This document shows positions 20,931-33,400 of a DNA stretch of 64,000 bases, one piece after another. Below the pieces are notes generated by a model. It was not told where the DNA came from. It ran no database searches and saw only the letters and a list, made by a program, of their open reading frames with translations. The stretch is from Enchytraeus crypticus. Its lineage: Eukaryota > Annelida > Clitellata > Enchytraeida > Enchytraeidae. Numbering within the stretch: the stretch's first letter is position 1; each line of letters begins with the position of its first letter. A program made the translations under genes and the position numbers. The stretch spans positions 699,501 through 763,500 of the forward strand of contig CAJHZI010000646.1 in the NCBI GenBank assembly GCA_905160935.1, in the 5' to 3' direction.

Positions 20931-22559
20931 TAATTGCCTAATTAAATAATCCGCTTATGAAACACATGCTTACTTAATACTTGATAATATAATAAGCTAC
21001 ATTTAAAAAAAATTAAGCAACATCACCATACTCATCATCATTATCATCTACCCTTAAATTCCAGTTTAGCTAGGATCGGGATACGAATAGACCTTCTCCG
21101 CTCCTCTTTAATTAACCTCTTACATTCGTTTTAAATTCTTTTTGCAAATTCTGATAGTTATTTGCTCCCTTACCCAATGGCCTTTCTGACTTGTGGTTTG
21201 GATATTAATGCTTTTATCGTCTTTTACGAGATGTTTAATCAACGGTTGGTCTTTCTTCAGCAACCCGGGCACAATATGGGTAATATTTTCTACTCAAACC
21301 TATAATATTTTAAAAACTCAAAAAACTGTATACCGTAAATCCTAGTTACTCCAGCACCAGTTGTTCAATGTAAAAGAAGTTCTGGTAATTCGACATCGTG
21401 GTATCAGTCGTAGTCACTGTAAACAAGAGCTTCCTCTTTCAATACAGCACATGCTTCTGCATTCGTTATTATAAAATTATGCTCTTAATAGACGCTCTAA
21501 ATTTTTCATGCTGCCCGTTATTCGAAGCAACATTGAAACAGATCGATACAACAGCTTTTCTCGATTTATTCTAAGGTCTAATATTTCTGTGGCAAAATAG
21601 AATTCACCCATTCAATTTCCCCTTTGTTCAATTGCGGAAACTCGGAAACATTGATGTAATATAATGTAATATTTTTATTATTATTGTAAACTCTGCTAAT
21701 ATAATACATTTTAGAATGTAGCAATGTTGAAATTCTCATTACAATTCCATTGCGTTGATCAAGTATTAAAATTATAACTTACTAAGTCAATAAATTCACT
21801 TTACGTTATTCACTTATCGAACAAAGAAAAACATAGAGTGAATGCGTACAGTGCACTACGTCCGTTTAACCTAAATATCACATGAAGAATTACCTATACT
21901 GATATTATAATAACTATACCTGGTGGAATGATCATTATTATTTTTAGCACGAGGGCCGTACAGTAGAGATTGCAAGCTTCTGTTTGCAAACTAGGAGACA
22001 CCAATATTCTATTATTTTGAAGTTTCGGCTCAGGACTATATTATTATACAATTATCATAATAATGTTATAATTAATAATAGTAAATTAATACTATTATAT
22101 AATTAAGATAATAGATCAACACTTTTGTGACATTTATATCTATACTCTGACACAAAATATAGATTTAAATTTTCGGTTTAGTTTAATGAATTTTAAGAAA
22201 GAGTCATTGTATGCAGTTCAATTTTGCCTACATATAACCTCTATTAAACCTAATTGGAATTGAGGTCCTACACGTTAGACTAGCAAAATCTAGGCCTATC
22301 TAACTTATGACTATAGTAAGCCCTATATAGTGTTTACAATAAAACCAACGTCGATTAGCTTACAAACACACAGTATTAGGTTTACAACCTGTTAGGTTTA
22401 TAAATGTCTTCACCTGTAACACTACCAATAAAAAATCTGACGAATGCCGATCTATTTGAATTGTTTAAACACTCCAACAGTGAACCTGAATGCACTGTCT
22501 GATCGTACTGCCTAGCTTATAGTCGTGCCGCATCGATACAATGCATCGATTACCGGTGA
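20931..22559. other. Intergenic, mostly featureless
   Basis: Upstream of the CARD gene. A piece at about 21040-21290 resembles 37360-37545 (GGTTGGTCTTTCTTCAGCAACC), probably a relic of the SINE-B group. Otherwise AT-rich with no frame or RNA gene I can support. Confidence 0.4.
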
Positions 22560-23490
22560 GACGAGCAGCCGGTCTTGCAATGTAAGCGTAGATGTGCCGT
22601 CGTTGTTATCAGAAGTGCAGTGCCAAAGGTCAGTCTAATTCAACTGCTTAGGGAAGTGAAAGGTGCAAGCAATATATTGCAATCTGTTTGTGACTTATTT
22701 CTCGAAACATTAATTTGCAGGTCTAACAATTATAGCTCACTACTACCGAAATCTATCCCGTGTTGCATTTTACAAAGAGACGGACTTACCAAGTTTATAT
22801 CATCTGCATACATAATTGCACTAACATCTATATCCTTGAAATAACATCCATATTTAGAAAATTTATCTAGTAAGTCATTAACATAGATAGAGAATAAAAT
22901 TGAACTTAAGACTCCACCTTGCACTGTGCCAGAACAAAATCAGCGAAGCCAAGAGAGAATATTTTCCAAACTAACACAGTTTTAGGAGATATTGTTCAAT
23001 AAAATAAATGTAATATTAATGAGCACTCACTGGGCTCCTCTTTTTATTAAAGTTTAATAAAAGTACCAAATGAATATCTCAATCAAATCCCTTGCTTTTG
23101 TCTAAACAAGCATTATATTGCATGCTGAGAGCCAAATGTAGGTTTCAAATCAAGTTGAGTATACATGTACCATGTAATAAAAAGTGAAACTTTATTATTA
23201 GGCAACGTTCAAATAATATTGACATAATAGGACTTAATGAAATTCCTCTGAAAGTATCAATTGCTTGAGGACCTTGAGGTTTTTAATTTTTAGTATGGGT
23301 ATTGTGATACCCTTTCCAAAGTCTCTTGGTAAATGGCCAGATATTAGCATCGAATTAAACAATTTTGCTAACAATGATAACCACACTGGATGCGAGTAAG
23401 CGACAAGTTCAGTAATAATGTTATCAATGCAAGTAGACTTGCCAATTTTCATTTTTAATGACAGTTCTACTAGTTGCACAGACATATCGT
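22560..23490 (-). mobile_element. Non-LTR retrotransposon RT fragments
   Basis: Two minus-strand frames belong to a LINE reverse transcriptase: 23485-23234 with KIGKSTCIDNIITELVAYS and LPRDFGKGITIPI, and 22924-22730 with QGGVLSSILFSIYVNDLL and the catalytic MYADDINLVSPS. About 300 bases between them are not readable as protein. Broken copy, family uncertain. Confidence 0.75.
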
Positions 23491-23499
23491 ATTTTGCGC

Positions 23500-24110
23500 T
23501 ATGGGCACATCCCGAAGAAATTCTTATTTTCTTTTAAATTCTTGCAGCTTAAAATTGCTAAATTTGTCAGAATTTGTGGAACATACCCCCTCAAAATATT
23601 CTGAAAACTTTTTCCGCAGCTATTTATGGAGTTATATTGTCTTGCAAGTATATTGTTTTGCCTAGTTGGCTATGAACTTTGCTCTTCAAGGTCTTCAAGA
23701 AGGCAACCTAATTAAATTGTCATTTATTTTTTGTTCCTTTCAACTACCATGTAATGGCTTGCCAGCATCTAGCCATATTTGATGAGCATAACAAGATTTT
23801 GATTTTGATAGTGATGTCACTGTTCCACTAATGCTTCAGGGTGTTTTGTGAGATAGAAGATATACTAGCTCAGATCATAGGGGTAGGATAAACTACAGAG
23901 TATTAAATATGTGTCTGACAACTGTTGACTTTACACTATAATAGTTCAGAAACTTATATACAAGTTTGCAAATAGAAAATTTCAAGAGGTGTTCAATAGG
24001 TTAAGTGCAATATAGTAGTATAAAATAATTGATTCACATTGTAGAATTTATTTTGACCTTGAAAAGTTCTTAAAATTCTATTGCCTGAAACGTGCTACGG
24101 AAGTAGGAGC
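23500..24110. other. No feature recognised
   Basis: AT-rich, non-coding interval between the LINE fragment and the satellite arrays. Confidence 0.4.
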
Positions 24111-24114
24111 ATTA

Positions 24115-26035
24115 GAGATGATTTAAGGTCATAGTAGAGCTTAGAACGAAACAGTAAGGTATCTCATAGTAGAATTTAGAATGAAATGGTTCGGTATCCT
24201 ATATTAGAGCTAAGAAAGAAGCAGTTCGATATCTCATAGTAGAGCTTATAATGAAGTGGTTCGGTATCTTATAGTAGAACTTAGAATGAATCGGTTCAGC
24301 ATCTCGTAGTTGAGCTCAGAATGAAGCGGTTGAAGCGGTTCGGTATTTCACAGTAGAGCTTAGAATGAAAGGTTCGGTATCTAATTGAAGCGCTTAGAAT
24401 GAAGCGAAGTACAGTATCACACAGTAGAGCATAGAATGAGGCGGACCGGTATCAAATAGTTGAACTTAGAATGAAGCAGTTCGGTATCTCATCGTAGAGA
24501 TTTGAATCAAGGGGTTGATTATCTTATAGTTGAACTTAGAATGATGCGGTTCGGTTTTTCATAGCAGAGCTTAGAATGACGCAGTTCGGTATTCCATAGT
24601 AGAGCTTAGAATGACGAGGGTTGTTATCTCGTAGTAGACCTTAGAATGAAGCGGTTCGGTATCTCATAGTAGAGCTTAGAATGAAGCATTTCGTTATCTC
24701 ACAGAAGAGCTTAGAATGAAGCATTTCGTTATCTCACAGAAGAGCTTAGAATGAAGCTTTTCGGTATCTCACAGTAATGATTAGAAGGAAGAGGTTCTTC
24801 ATCTCATAGTATAGCTTTGAATGAAGCGGTTCTGCATCTCATAGCAGAGCTTAGAATGAAGAGATTCGCTATTTCATTTTTGAGCTTAGAATGAAGCGAT
24901 CCGGTATCTCAATGTTGAGCCCAGAATGAAGCGGTTCGGTATCTTATGGTAGAGCTTAGAATGGAGCGGTTAGGTATATTTTAGTAGAGCCTAGAATAAA
25001 GCATTACAGTATCCTTCAGTAGAGCTTCGAATAAAGTGATTCGGTATCTCGCAGTAGAGCCTAGAATGAACGGTTTGGTATCTCGTAGTAGAGCTTAGAA
25101 TGAACGGTTCAGTATCTCATAGTAGAGCCTAGAATGAAGCGGTTCGGAATCTCATAGTAGAGCTTTGAATGGCGAGGGTCGGTATCTCATATTGGAGCTT
25201 AGAATTAAGCGGTGCGGTATCACATAGTAGATCTTAGATTGAAGCTGTTCGTTATCTCCCGGTAGAGCTTAGAATGAACGGTTAGGTATCTCGTAATTGA
25301 GCTTAGAATGAAGATGTCCGATATCTCATCGAAGAGTTTAGAATGAAGAGGTTCGGTATCGCATAGTAGAGCTAAGACTGATGCGGTACAGTAGCTCATA
25401 GTAGCGCTTTGAATGAAGCCTCTTGGTATCTCATAGTAGAGCTTAGAATGAAGCGGTTCGGTATCTCATAGTAGAGCTTATAATGAAACGGTACGGTATA
25501 TCACAGTTGAATTGAGAATGAACTAGTTTGGTATCTCATATTAGAGCTTAGAATGAAGCGGTTCGGTATCTCATAGTTGAGCTCAGACTGAAGCTGTACG
25601 TTATCTCATAGGAGAGCTTAGAATTAAGCGGTTCGGTATCTCATGTTGGAGCTTAGAATGAATCAGTCAGGTATCTCATAGTAGAGCTTAGAATGAAGCG
25701 GTTCGGTATCTCATAGTAGAGCTTATAATGAAACGGTACGGTATATCACAGTTGAATTGAGAATGAACTAGTTTGGTATCTCATATTAGAGCTTAGAATG
25801 AAGCGGTTCGGTATCTCATAGTTGAGCTCAGACTGAAGCTGTACGTTATCTCATAGGAGAGCTTAGAATTAAGCGGTTCGGTATCTCATAGTAAAGTTTA
25901 GAAGGAAACGGTTCGGAATATCACAGTATAGCTTAAAATACAGATGTACGGTATCTCATAACAGAGCTTAGAATGAAGCGGTTTGGTATCTCATGGAACA
26001 GCTTAGAATGAAGCGGTACGGTATCTCGTAGTAGA
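24115..26035 (+). repeat. 35-bp satellite, array 2
   Basis: More than 50 copies of a 35-base unit typified by TAGAGCTTAGAATGAAGCGG plus TTCGGTATCTCATAG, some with indels. From about 25429 a block recurs exactly 245 bases (seven units) later, a higher-order repeat. Confidence 0.95.
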
Positions 26036-27030
26036 ATGTCAATCCGTACCGCCTCTTACTCTGCTACGCCAAGACAAACCGTACCACGTTATACTTTGCT
26101 ATGCTTTGATAAACCGTCCCGCCTCAAACTTTTCGATGACAAACCGTACAGCCTCTTACATTACTATGCTCTGACAAGCCGAAACCGTCTCAAGCTGCCC
26201 TATTCTATGACAATCCGTACCGTCTCATACTTTGCTATTCTATGACAAACCGTACCGCCTCATACTGTGCTATGCTATGTCAAACCGTACCGCCTCAAAC
26301 TGTACTATTCTATAGCTAACCTTAAAGTCTCATATTATGCTCAGCTATGACAAACCGAACCGCCTCATACTATGCTAAGCTAAGACAAACCGTCCCAGCC
26401 AATATTAAACAATGACAAACATTGCCACCTCATACTCTGCTATGCTATGACAAACCGTACGACAAACCGTACCGCATCATACTGTGCTATGCTATGACAA
26501 ACCGTACGACCTCAAACTATTCTATGACAAACGGTACTGTCTCGTCCTGTTATTATGCTATGCTATGACAGAGAGTACCACCTCATACTATGCAATGCTA
26601 CGATATACCTTACCGCCATAAATTATGCTATGACAAACTTTATCGCCTCATACTGTGCTAAGCTAAGACAATCCGTACCGCCTCTTACTCTGCAATGCTA
26701 TGACAAATCGTACCGCCTAATACTGTGCTATGCTATGGCAATCCTTACCGCCTCATACTTTGCTATGCTATGACAAACCGTATCGTCTCATACTATGCTA
26801 TGCTATGACAAACCGTACCGTTTCATACTATGATATGCATTGCCAATCGTCACCGCCATTAACTAAGCTATGACAATCCGTACCGCCGCATACAATGCTA
26901 TGCTATGACAAACTGTACCACCTCATACCATGCTAAGCTATGGCAAACCGTTCCGCCTCCTACTATTCTATGACAAACCGTACCGCCTCGTACTGTGCTA
27001 TGCTATGACAATCCGTACCACCGCACCGGC
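26036..27030 (-). repeat. 35-bp satellite, array 3, inverted
   Basis: Unit TATGACAAACCGTACCGCCT plus CATACTGTGCTATGC, again 35 bases. Its reverse complement (GAGGCGGTACGGTTTGTCAT) lines up with the array 2 unit, so this array is the same family in opposite orientation. The small frames it gives are not genes. Confidence 0.9.
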
Positions 27031-27039
27031 TACAAATAA

Positions 27040-27605
27040 AAATCACCGTCTGATATACTGTCATAATCTAAATGCAGATTTAGTGTCATAACCTAAGTGC
27101 GGAAATAGAGTAATAATCTAGAAGCTGATATAGTGTCAAAATCTAGGTGCGGATGTAGTGTCATAATCTAATTTCTGATATAGAGTAATATTTTAATGAC
27201 AAATATAGTGTAAATAATCTAAGTGTTGATATGGAATCATAATCTAAGTACTGACATTGAGTCATGATATACATGTAATTGCTAATATAGAGTCATAATC
27301 TAAGTACTGATATTGAGTCATGATATAATTGCTGATATAGAGTCATAATCTAAGTACTCACATTGAGTCATGATATAATTGCTGATATAGAGTCATAATC
27401 TAAGTACTGACATTGAGTCATGATATAATTGCTAATATAGAGTCAGAATCTAAGTACTGATATAGAGTCAGAATCTAAGTACTGATATAGAGTCAGAATC
27501 TAAGTACTGATATAGAGTCAGAATCTAAGTACTGATATAGAGTCAGAATCTAAGTACTGATATAGAGTCAGAATCTAAGCTCTGATATAGTGTCATAATC
27601 TAACT
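27040..27605. repeat. 25-bp satellite
   Basis: Tandem AGTACTGATATAGAGTCAGA plus ATCTA. The first half mixes variants with TTGAGTCATGATATAATTGC; the last seven or so units are nearly identical. Confidence 0.9.
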
Positions 27606-29400
27606 CGCCGTTTAAAACTTGCAAACCCGATTTCCGTAAATTTTCACTTGACTTAAAAAAGGGAATCAATAACCGGGAAATGCTCTTTGAGAATAAACTA
27701 ATTGCAAGTAGATCTCTCAAGACTTATACAATTATGTCAAACGAAAAATATATAATTCAAGCTCTATTCCTCCGTTAACTATACCTAACTCTAATTGCCC
27801 TACTGCTCTTTGTGATAGCAATAAAAATGTCTGATGTGATGAATAAATAAATAAATGATAATATATAAAACCTTGTAATTTTTAAGTCTTGTAATTTTTA
27901 AGATTGTTTTTCATTTAAACGTAGGATCCGTATGACTTAGAAAAGACAATGATTTATCAATATTTCTGATCGACCGCTGTGCAAGATAATTAATTAATTA
28001 AAATTCGATTTGAAAGCACAGCCTCAAAGCATAATAAAATACAATAAATATCTGTACACCAATATACGTATAGTATTGAGATAAAAGACATTTCTGAGAT
28101 AGTTTAAACGTTGACATACTTTAAATATTTAATGATTAAGACATTTCAACCGAAATGTGTAAATTAGATCCAAGATTTTACTAATTAAAAAAATAATACT
28201 AAATATCAATAAGCAAAATTTTTATATTTAGACAGTAATTTAATTGAAAAGTTTGCCTACCAATTATTAAAGTTTATAAAATAATATAAAGTAAAAAATT
28301 TAGAATATTTTATGATAAATTTAGAAATGCATTTAATAATAATAATAAAGGTTTAACGCCAATTTCCTTTTACTTTATATATGATTTAGGAAATAGAGGT
28401 TTTAATATTTCAGTCTTTATCAACATATTTAATTCAATCATTAGCATGTAAAATCCTAACGATAATGTTCAGAAGTACGGTACTGTTCGAGATCTATAGG
28501 TCAATAGCAGCAGAAAAGCATCAGTACAGAAATTAGAACATTTGCATGTAAAAGTAGTTGAATGTCACAAGAAGTTACAGTTTTCTTTTGGCCAGAGAAT
28601 GATTCCATTTTCCGCAAGTCTTCTGTCACCGGCTGGCCTATTTATCAATACAACAACGCTAGTATTACTTCCATTAAAGGTTCTTAAACATACCAAAACA
28701 ATAAGTTACGCTAATTTAACGGCCATTAACAATACACAGTCTAGTTTTTAGATATCTTCATATTTCTTCTAATATACCGTTCTTATATTATTTGCGAATA
28801 TTTTATTTTGCCAAGTTAATGCATATACAGTTTAGATTTATAATTGTATGTAATTGATCTAAGTCTTCAGTTATGGCAAATACAATTGATCTGATTAATA
28901 ATAATCAAAATAATTAATTATTGAGCCATTAGATTACACGGACCCCACTATTCACATAAAAAATTAAATATAACCTTTTATAAATTGTTTGTGAATATTG
29001 CTTGTACAAACTGGAATCAAGAACCACTCTCACTTCGCAACATTTGCTAATTGTTCAATGTTTCTAAAGAATCCAAACGATTCTTTCGTGGGACTAACAA
29101 TTGGTAAGAATTTATAAAGGCCGCTTCGCGTCCATGTATCATCTTAAATTTTATTTATTTTTTCCTTTACTTAGGCCCTAATGCATAAGCATAACTGATA
29201 ATGAAGCGTTCATCTACTGTAGATAGGTTGCCATGTCCCCTCATTGATAGCCTAGTGTTTGATTGTGTAAGTTTGCATATGTTATGCTTGTACATGTACG
29301 TATTATTTCTCTGTGTATAATATGTACGTTAGTGTCATAGCTATAGTTATATTCAGTGTTAAATATTTTTAGTTACATTGTTGCTATTGTCGACGAAATA
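27606..29400. other. Intergenic, mostly featureless
   Basis: AT-rich. Only a 35-base L2 tail (minus, about 28338-28372, AATAATAATAAAGGTTTAAC) stands out. The open frame at 28542-28751 shows no family likeness. Confidence 0.4.
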
Positions 29401-29404
29401 AACG

Positions 29405-29680
29405 AATGTCTCTCACTCTCTCGCTCTCTCTACCTCTCTTCCTCTTTCTCTCTCTCTCTCTTTCTCTATCTCTCTCTCTCTATCTCTCTCTCTCTTTCTA
29501 TCTCAAAAATTTTCAAGTACTCAAAAAGTTTCAAGGACTTCAAAATGAGTTTAACATTTGGAATTTCTGGTAGGTTTGTCGTTGACATGGTTAAAACTTA
29601 ATTATCTTACCAAAGCAATTATTTTCATACATTAAGCTTTTATAGCAATATAGCTTAATACATGAATATATATATATACA

Positions 29681-29725
<45 letters not shown>

Positions 29726-29841
29726 CATGTAATAGGCTATATTGCAAAAAAAGTTTAATGTATGAAAGTAATTGCATAATACAATATATATATGTATATT
29801 TGGCCATATGTATATTTAATAATTATACATTGAAATTAAAA

Positions 29842-29888
<47 letters not shown>

Positions 29889-29925
29889 GTGTACATGCAT
29901 ACGTATATACGTGTATATATACATG

Positions 29926-29966
<41 letters not shown>

Positions 29967-30055
29967 TATACATATATCTTATATATATATATTATATATA
30001 CATGTATGTATATATATATAGGCCTATATATACACCCATAGGCCTACATGTATAT
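29405..30055. repeat. Microsatellites (CT)n and (TA)n
   Basis: (CT)n at 29410-29505, then several (TA)n and (CA)n tracts from 29650 to 30050, close behind the stop codon of the minus-strand Ig gene. Confidence 0.85.
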
Positions 30056-30078
30056 ACTTTAGATTTATATTTACAGCT

Positions 30079-30329
30079 TTACGTATCTTGCTCGACACCT
30101 GTAGTCGTAGTCGATACTCTTGTGTTTGATTTGAAGATGGCATAATTGTGACGTGACTGTGTTGATTGTGTTGCTTGTGTCGTAGCCATCTTGCGATGCA
30201 ACTGTTGCAGACGTAATGCAGAAATTTGACTGGTCCGGTTAACAACAGTTATTCCGCCTTGACTTCGATTGCTTCCCTCCAAGGAACCTCCAGATAGACT
30301 ACCCTGATGAGAATCACTTCCAGTGTATC
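30079..30329 (-). CDS. Ig gene exon 6: C-terminal tail and stop
   Basis: Starts after TTCTTGCAG, 82 residues then TAA. Low complexity: SLSGGSLEGSNRSQGG, TTQATQSTQS, VSTTTTGVEQDT at the end. No hydrophobic stretch. Confidence 0.75.
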
Positions 30330-30430
30330 CTGCAAGAAATGTACATTTTTATTCAGCGGTAGATATTTCAATGAATCAATGTAAAAGTAAATTGCAGAAC
30401 GCTTGATGCTACACCTAAAACGGCCATTTG

Positions 30431-30463
<33 letters not shown>

Positions 30464-33400
30464 GACATCTTTTCTTTGGCAAAGGCTTTCCATGACTTTG
30501 CAAAGATTTAATGCAGTCTGCTTCAACAATTCTTTTAAGCCGATTGATGACCTCGAGTAGCCGGGCGGCGATTCAGCACGTATTGCTCGAATCATTTTTA
30601 TCAAACCCCAGGTTCTTTGCACCGGGGTATAAATTTAAATTTTAAAAAATAATAATAATAATAAAGGTTTAACGTCCGTTTCCTCATACAGGGATGATGT
30701 CTGGGACATAATAATTGAATTCTTATAAAGAATATAAGAATACTCCATTAATAAGCCAAGACATCATGCTTAAAGTTTAGAAGATGATGATGCTATAGCG
30801 ATTGTATTTTGAAGACAGCGCATAGCGCAGATGATGGAGAGAGCACCTTAAATCATATCTGAGACTGAGTTGAAATCTCAGTTCAATCATCACTGAATGT
30901 AAACCAGAGTATTGGACAATAATTCATAAATTCTTTATATCTCAATTTTGCTATTTATAGCAATACGTATACTAATTATTTATTCATTGACAATATTTCA
31001 CTTATATTTCATGAGTTCATTTAGTCTGCTTTCAGTCTAATTCAATTCGCCAAAAATACATGTTAAGCTTCAAAATTAAAAATAAAATAGCAATTAAATA
31101 AAAATAACATAATATAACAGAATATACATATTAACAGCACTATTACCAAAGACACAAGAATGTCAACAATCTCCTGAGAATGACTTACTGTACAGCTGAA
31201 CGGTGTCATAATCCTGCCCCAGGGGATTTCTGGCACTGCACTTATACAATCCGTAGTGATCATCAGCGACTGGCCTGACCTCTAGTCTTAGAACAGCATT
31301 CCTTGGCGACAGTTCGAACATCTCATACTTATATCCATTATCCGGGTCCTCATTCCACAGAGTCCCATGGTCTCTTACATCATTCCAGGTAGGCACTCCG
31401 ATGTTAGCCCAGCCAGTGCGGGTCATCTTCTCCCAGCCGTAGAGGTTGGGTAACGGCTCGGCCTGGACAGAACATTCCAGCACGGCTTCCAGGCCCAACT
31501 TCTGTCCTATTCTGCTGTTTGTTGCTGAGACTTCCGGTGCAACTATGTTACAGGGAATTAATATAGTTTACTCCGAACAAAATACACAGAAAAAGACATT
31601 TTTGACACATTTAAAAGAAACATTCAAAAGACAACATTGTGCATTAGTTAAGTTTAAATTTAAAATATCAAGAGCATTTTAAAAGCTGCTAAAGCAACGT
31701 AGTCTCTTAATTTAATATGCAATATTTCGATAACTTCGGAATTTTATGTGTTTGTTTATTTAATATTAAAATATTCTTTTATTAGTTTGTTAGTTTTAAT
31801 TTAGTTTTATTATAATGATTAATTAAATGCATGCATTGTTAGACCAATGACGGTATAAATAGTTAACTGAAAATTAAACTTAAACATGAAGCACTTCGCT
31901 TCATGCTAGCACGATGAGAAATCTATCAGATATACATGTAGATTTGACTGAAAACTAAATCAGTCGTTATTTTTTCAAAAATATCTGCTCTATTAATTTC
32001 GAAATTCAATCGAGACGAAATTAGTGTAGCCGATAAATCTTTTATTACCTAAAGAAATAAGTCCTACAAAAATAGGAATACCGAAAAACATGGATATAAT
32101 TACATTAAGGTACATGTGCATGCACATGTCAATGACCTGTCAACTTGTAATATTAAGAGTGAAACAAAGAGAAATGGATACTACAAAAATAAGAATACCG
32201 AAAAGACATTGATAGACATGGATATTGAGATGTATGTGCATGTATATGTCAAGCACCTGTCACTAGGTAGTATAAAGAGAGAAACAAAGAGAGATAGAGC
32301 GACAGAGATAGAGAGAGAGAGAGAGAGAATCTTACATTGCACGGTGAGTTGGTAACGCTTCCTGGAGGCAGGTGGTACTCCGTTATCCGCCAGACATTCG
32401 TACGTACCGCTGCTGTGCCTGGATACGTTGTGTAGCACTAGAGCAGGGTCCGCTGAACCCAAATCTAGTAAAATATTCAAACGTACTACGGAAGTTTTCT
32501 CCTTCTCTTTCGCTCTCTCCGTCTCTCTCTCTCTCTCTCTCTCTCAAAATAGCAGTTTCAATGTACATATTACGACACACAAGTTCAGTTAAAGCTGCAT
32601 ATCACCGTAGAGTAAAAAATTAAGCTCTTCATTAAAATCTCCACATCAACGGCACTTTAATGTAGCTTAGGGTTTTTGGAAATAAGATGGCTAGTGGCTA
32701 GATCAGTGGTTTCTGAGTTGGTTTCTTGTTGCCTTAATCAGTCCTTACTCAGTCGCCTTTAACGACACCTGCAGTTTACGCTTAGTCTATTATTCGGAAT
32801 CCTCGAATACAACACATGATAGGCACAACAAAACGCAAACACATCATGATCGGCATCTATCTTAGTCTACTGCCTACTGGCAGGTCCATGGTATATAACG
32901 ACTTCGCGCTTCTCGTTCTTTCGTTTTCCTCTTTTAGCCATAAAAAATGGATCACTAAATCAACTAACATTCATAACTTCAGTCTGCCCCTGCTTACCCT
33001 CACAACCATTCAGAAGAATGGCTGGGAATTCATAAGAGATGAAAACTACGTAAAGGCACAAATCTGAGTACTACGTAAAGGCACAAATCTGAGTTTAGGG
33101 ATCTATTCCATTTTGCAAGGGTAGCCTACTATTAAAAATTTGTCACCATGCCGAGATTTCAACCCAGTGCCTCTTGCACATCAAGATTAAGACAGTTTTA
33201 TCCAACTAGGTCATTTCGACTACACCACTGGCTGGAGCCAATGGCGTAGTCGGTAAGATACTCGACCGCAGATCAGTATGTGCAGGGTTCAAATCCTGGG
33301 CTCGCCCGTCACTGACATCGCTTTCGAGTGAGGAAACTGACGTTAACCTTATCCTTACCAGCTTTTACAAATGTTTAACTTAAATGTAAATTTTTCGAAT

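Noticed and set aside
24115-27605. CRISPR array
   Set aside because: Units are contiguous 35- or 25-base tandem repeats with no spacers, in an animal genome.
33241-33310. tRNA gene
   Set aside because: A and B boxes are present but no acceptor stem closes, and the same sequence with the same non-tRNA tail occurs five times; it is a SINE head.
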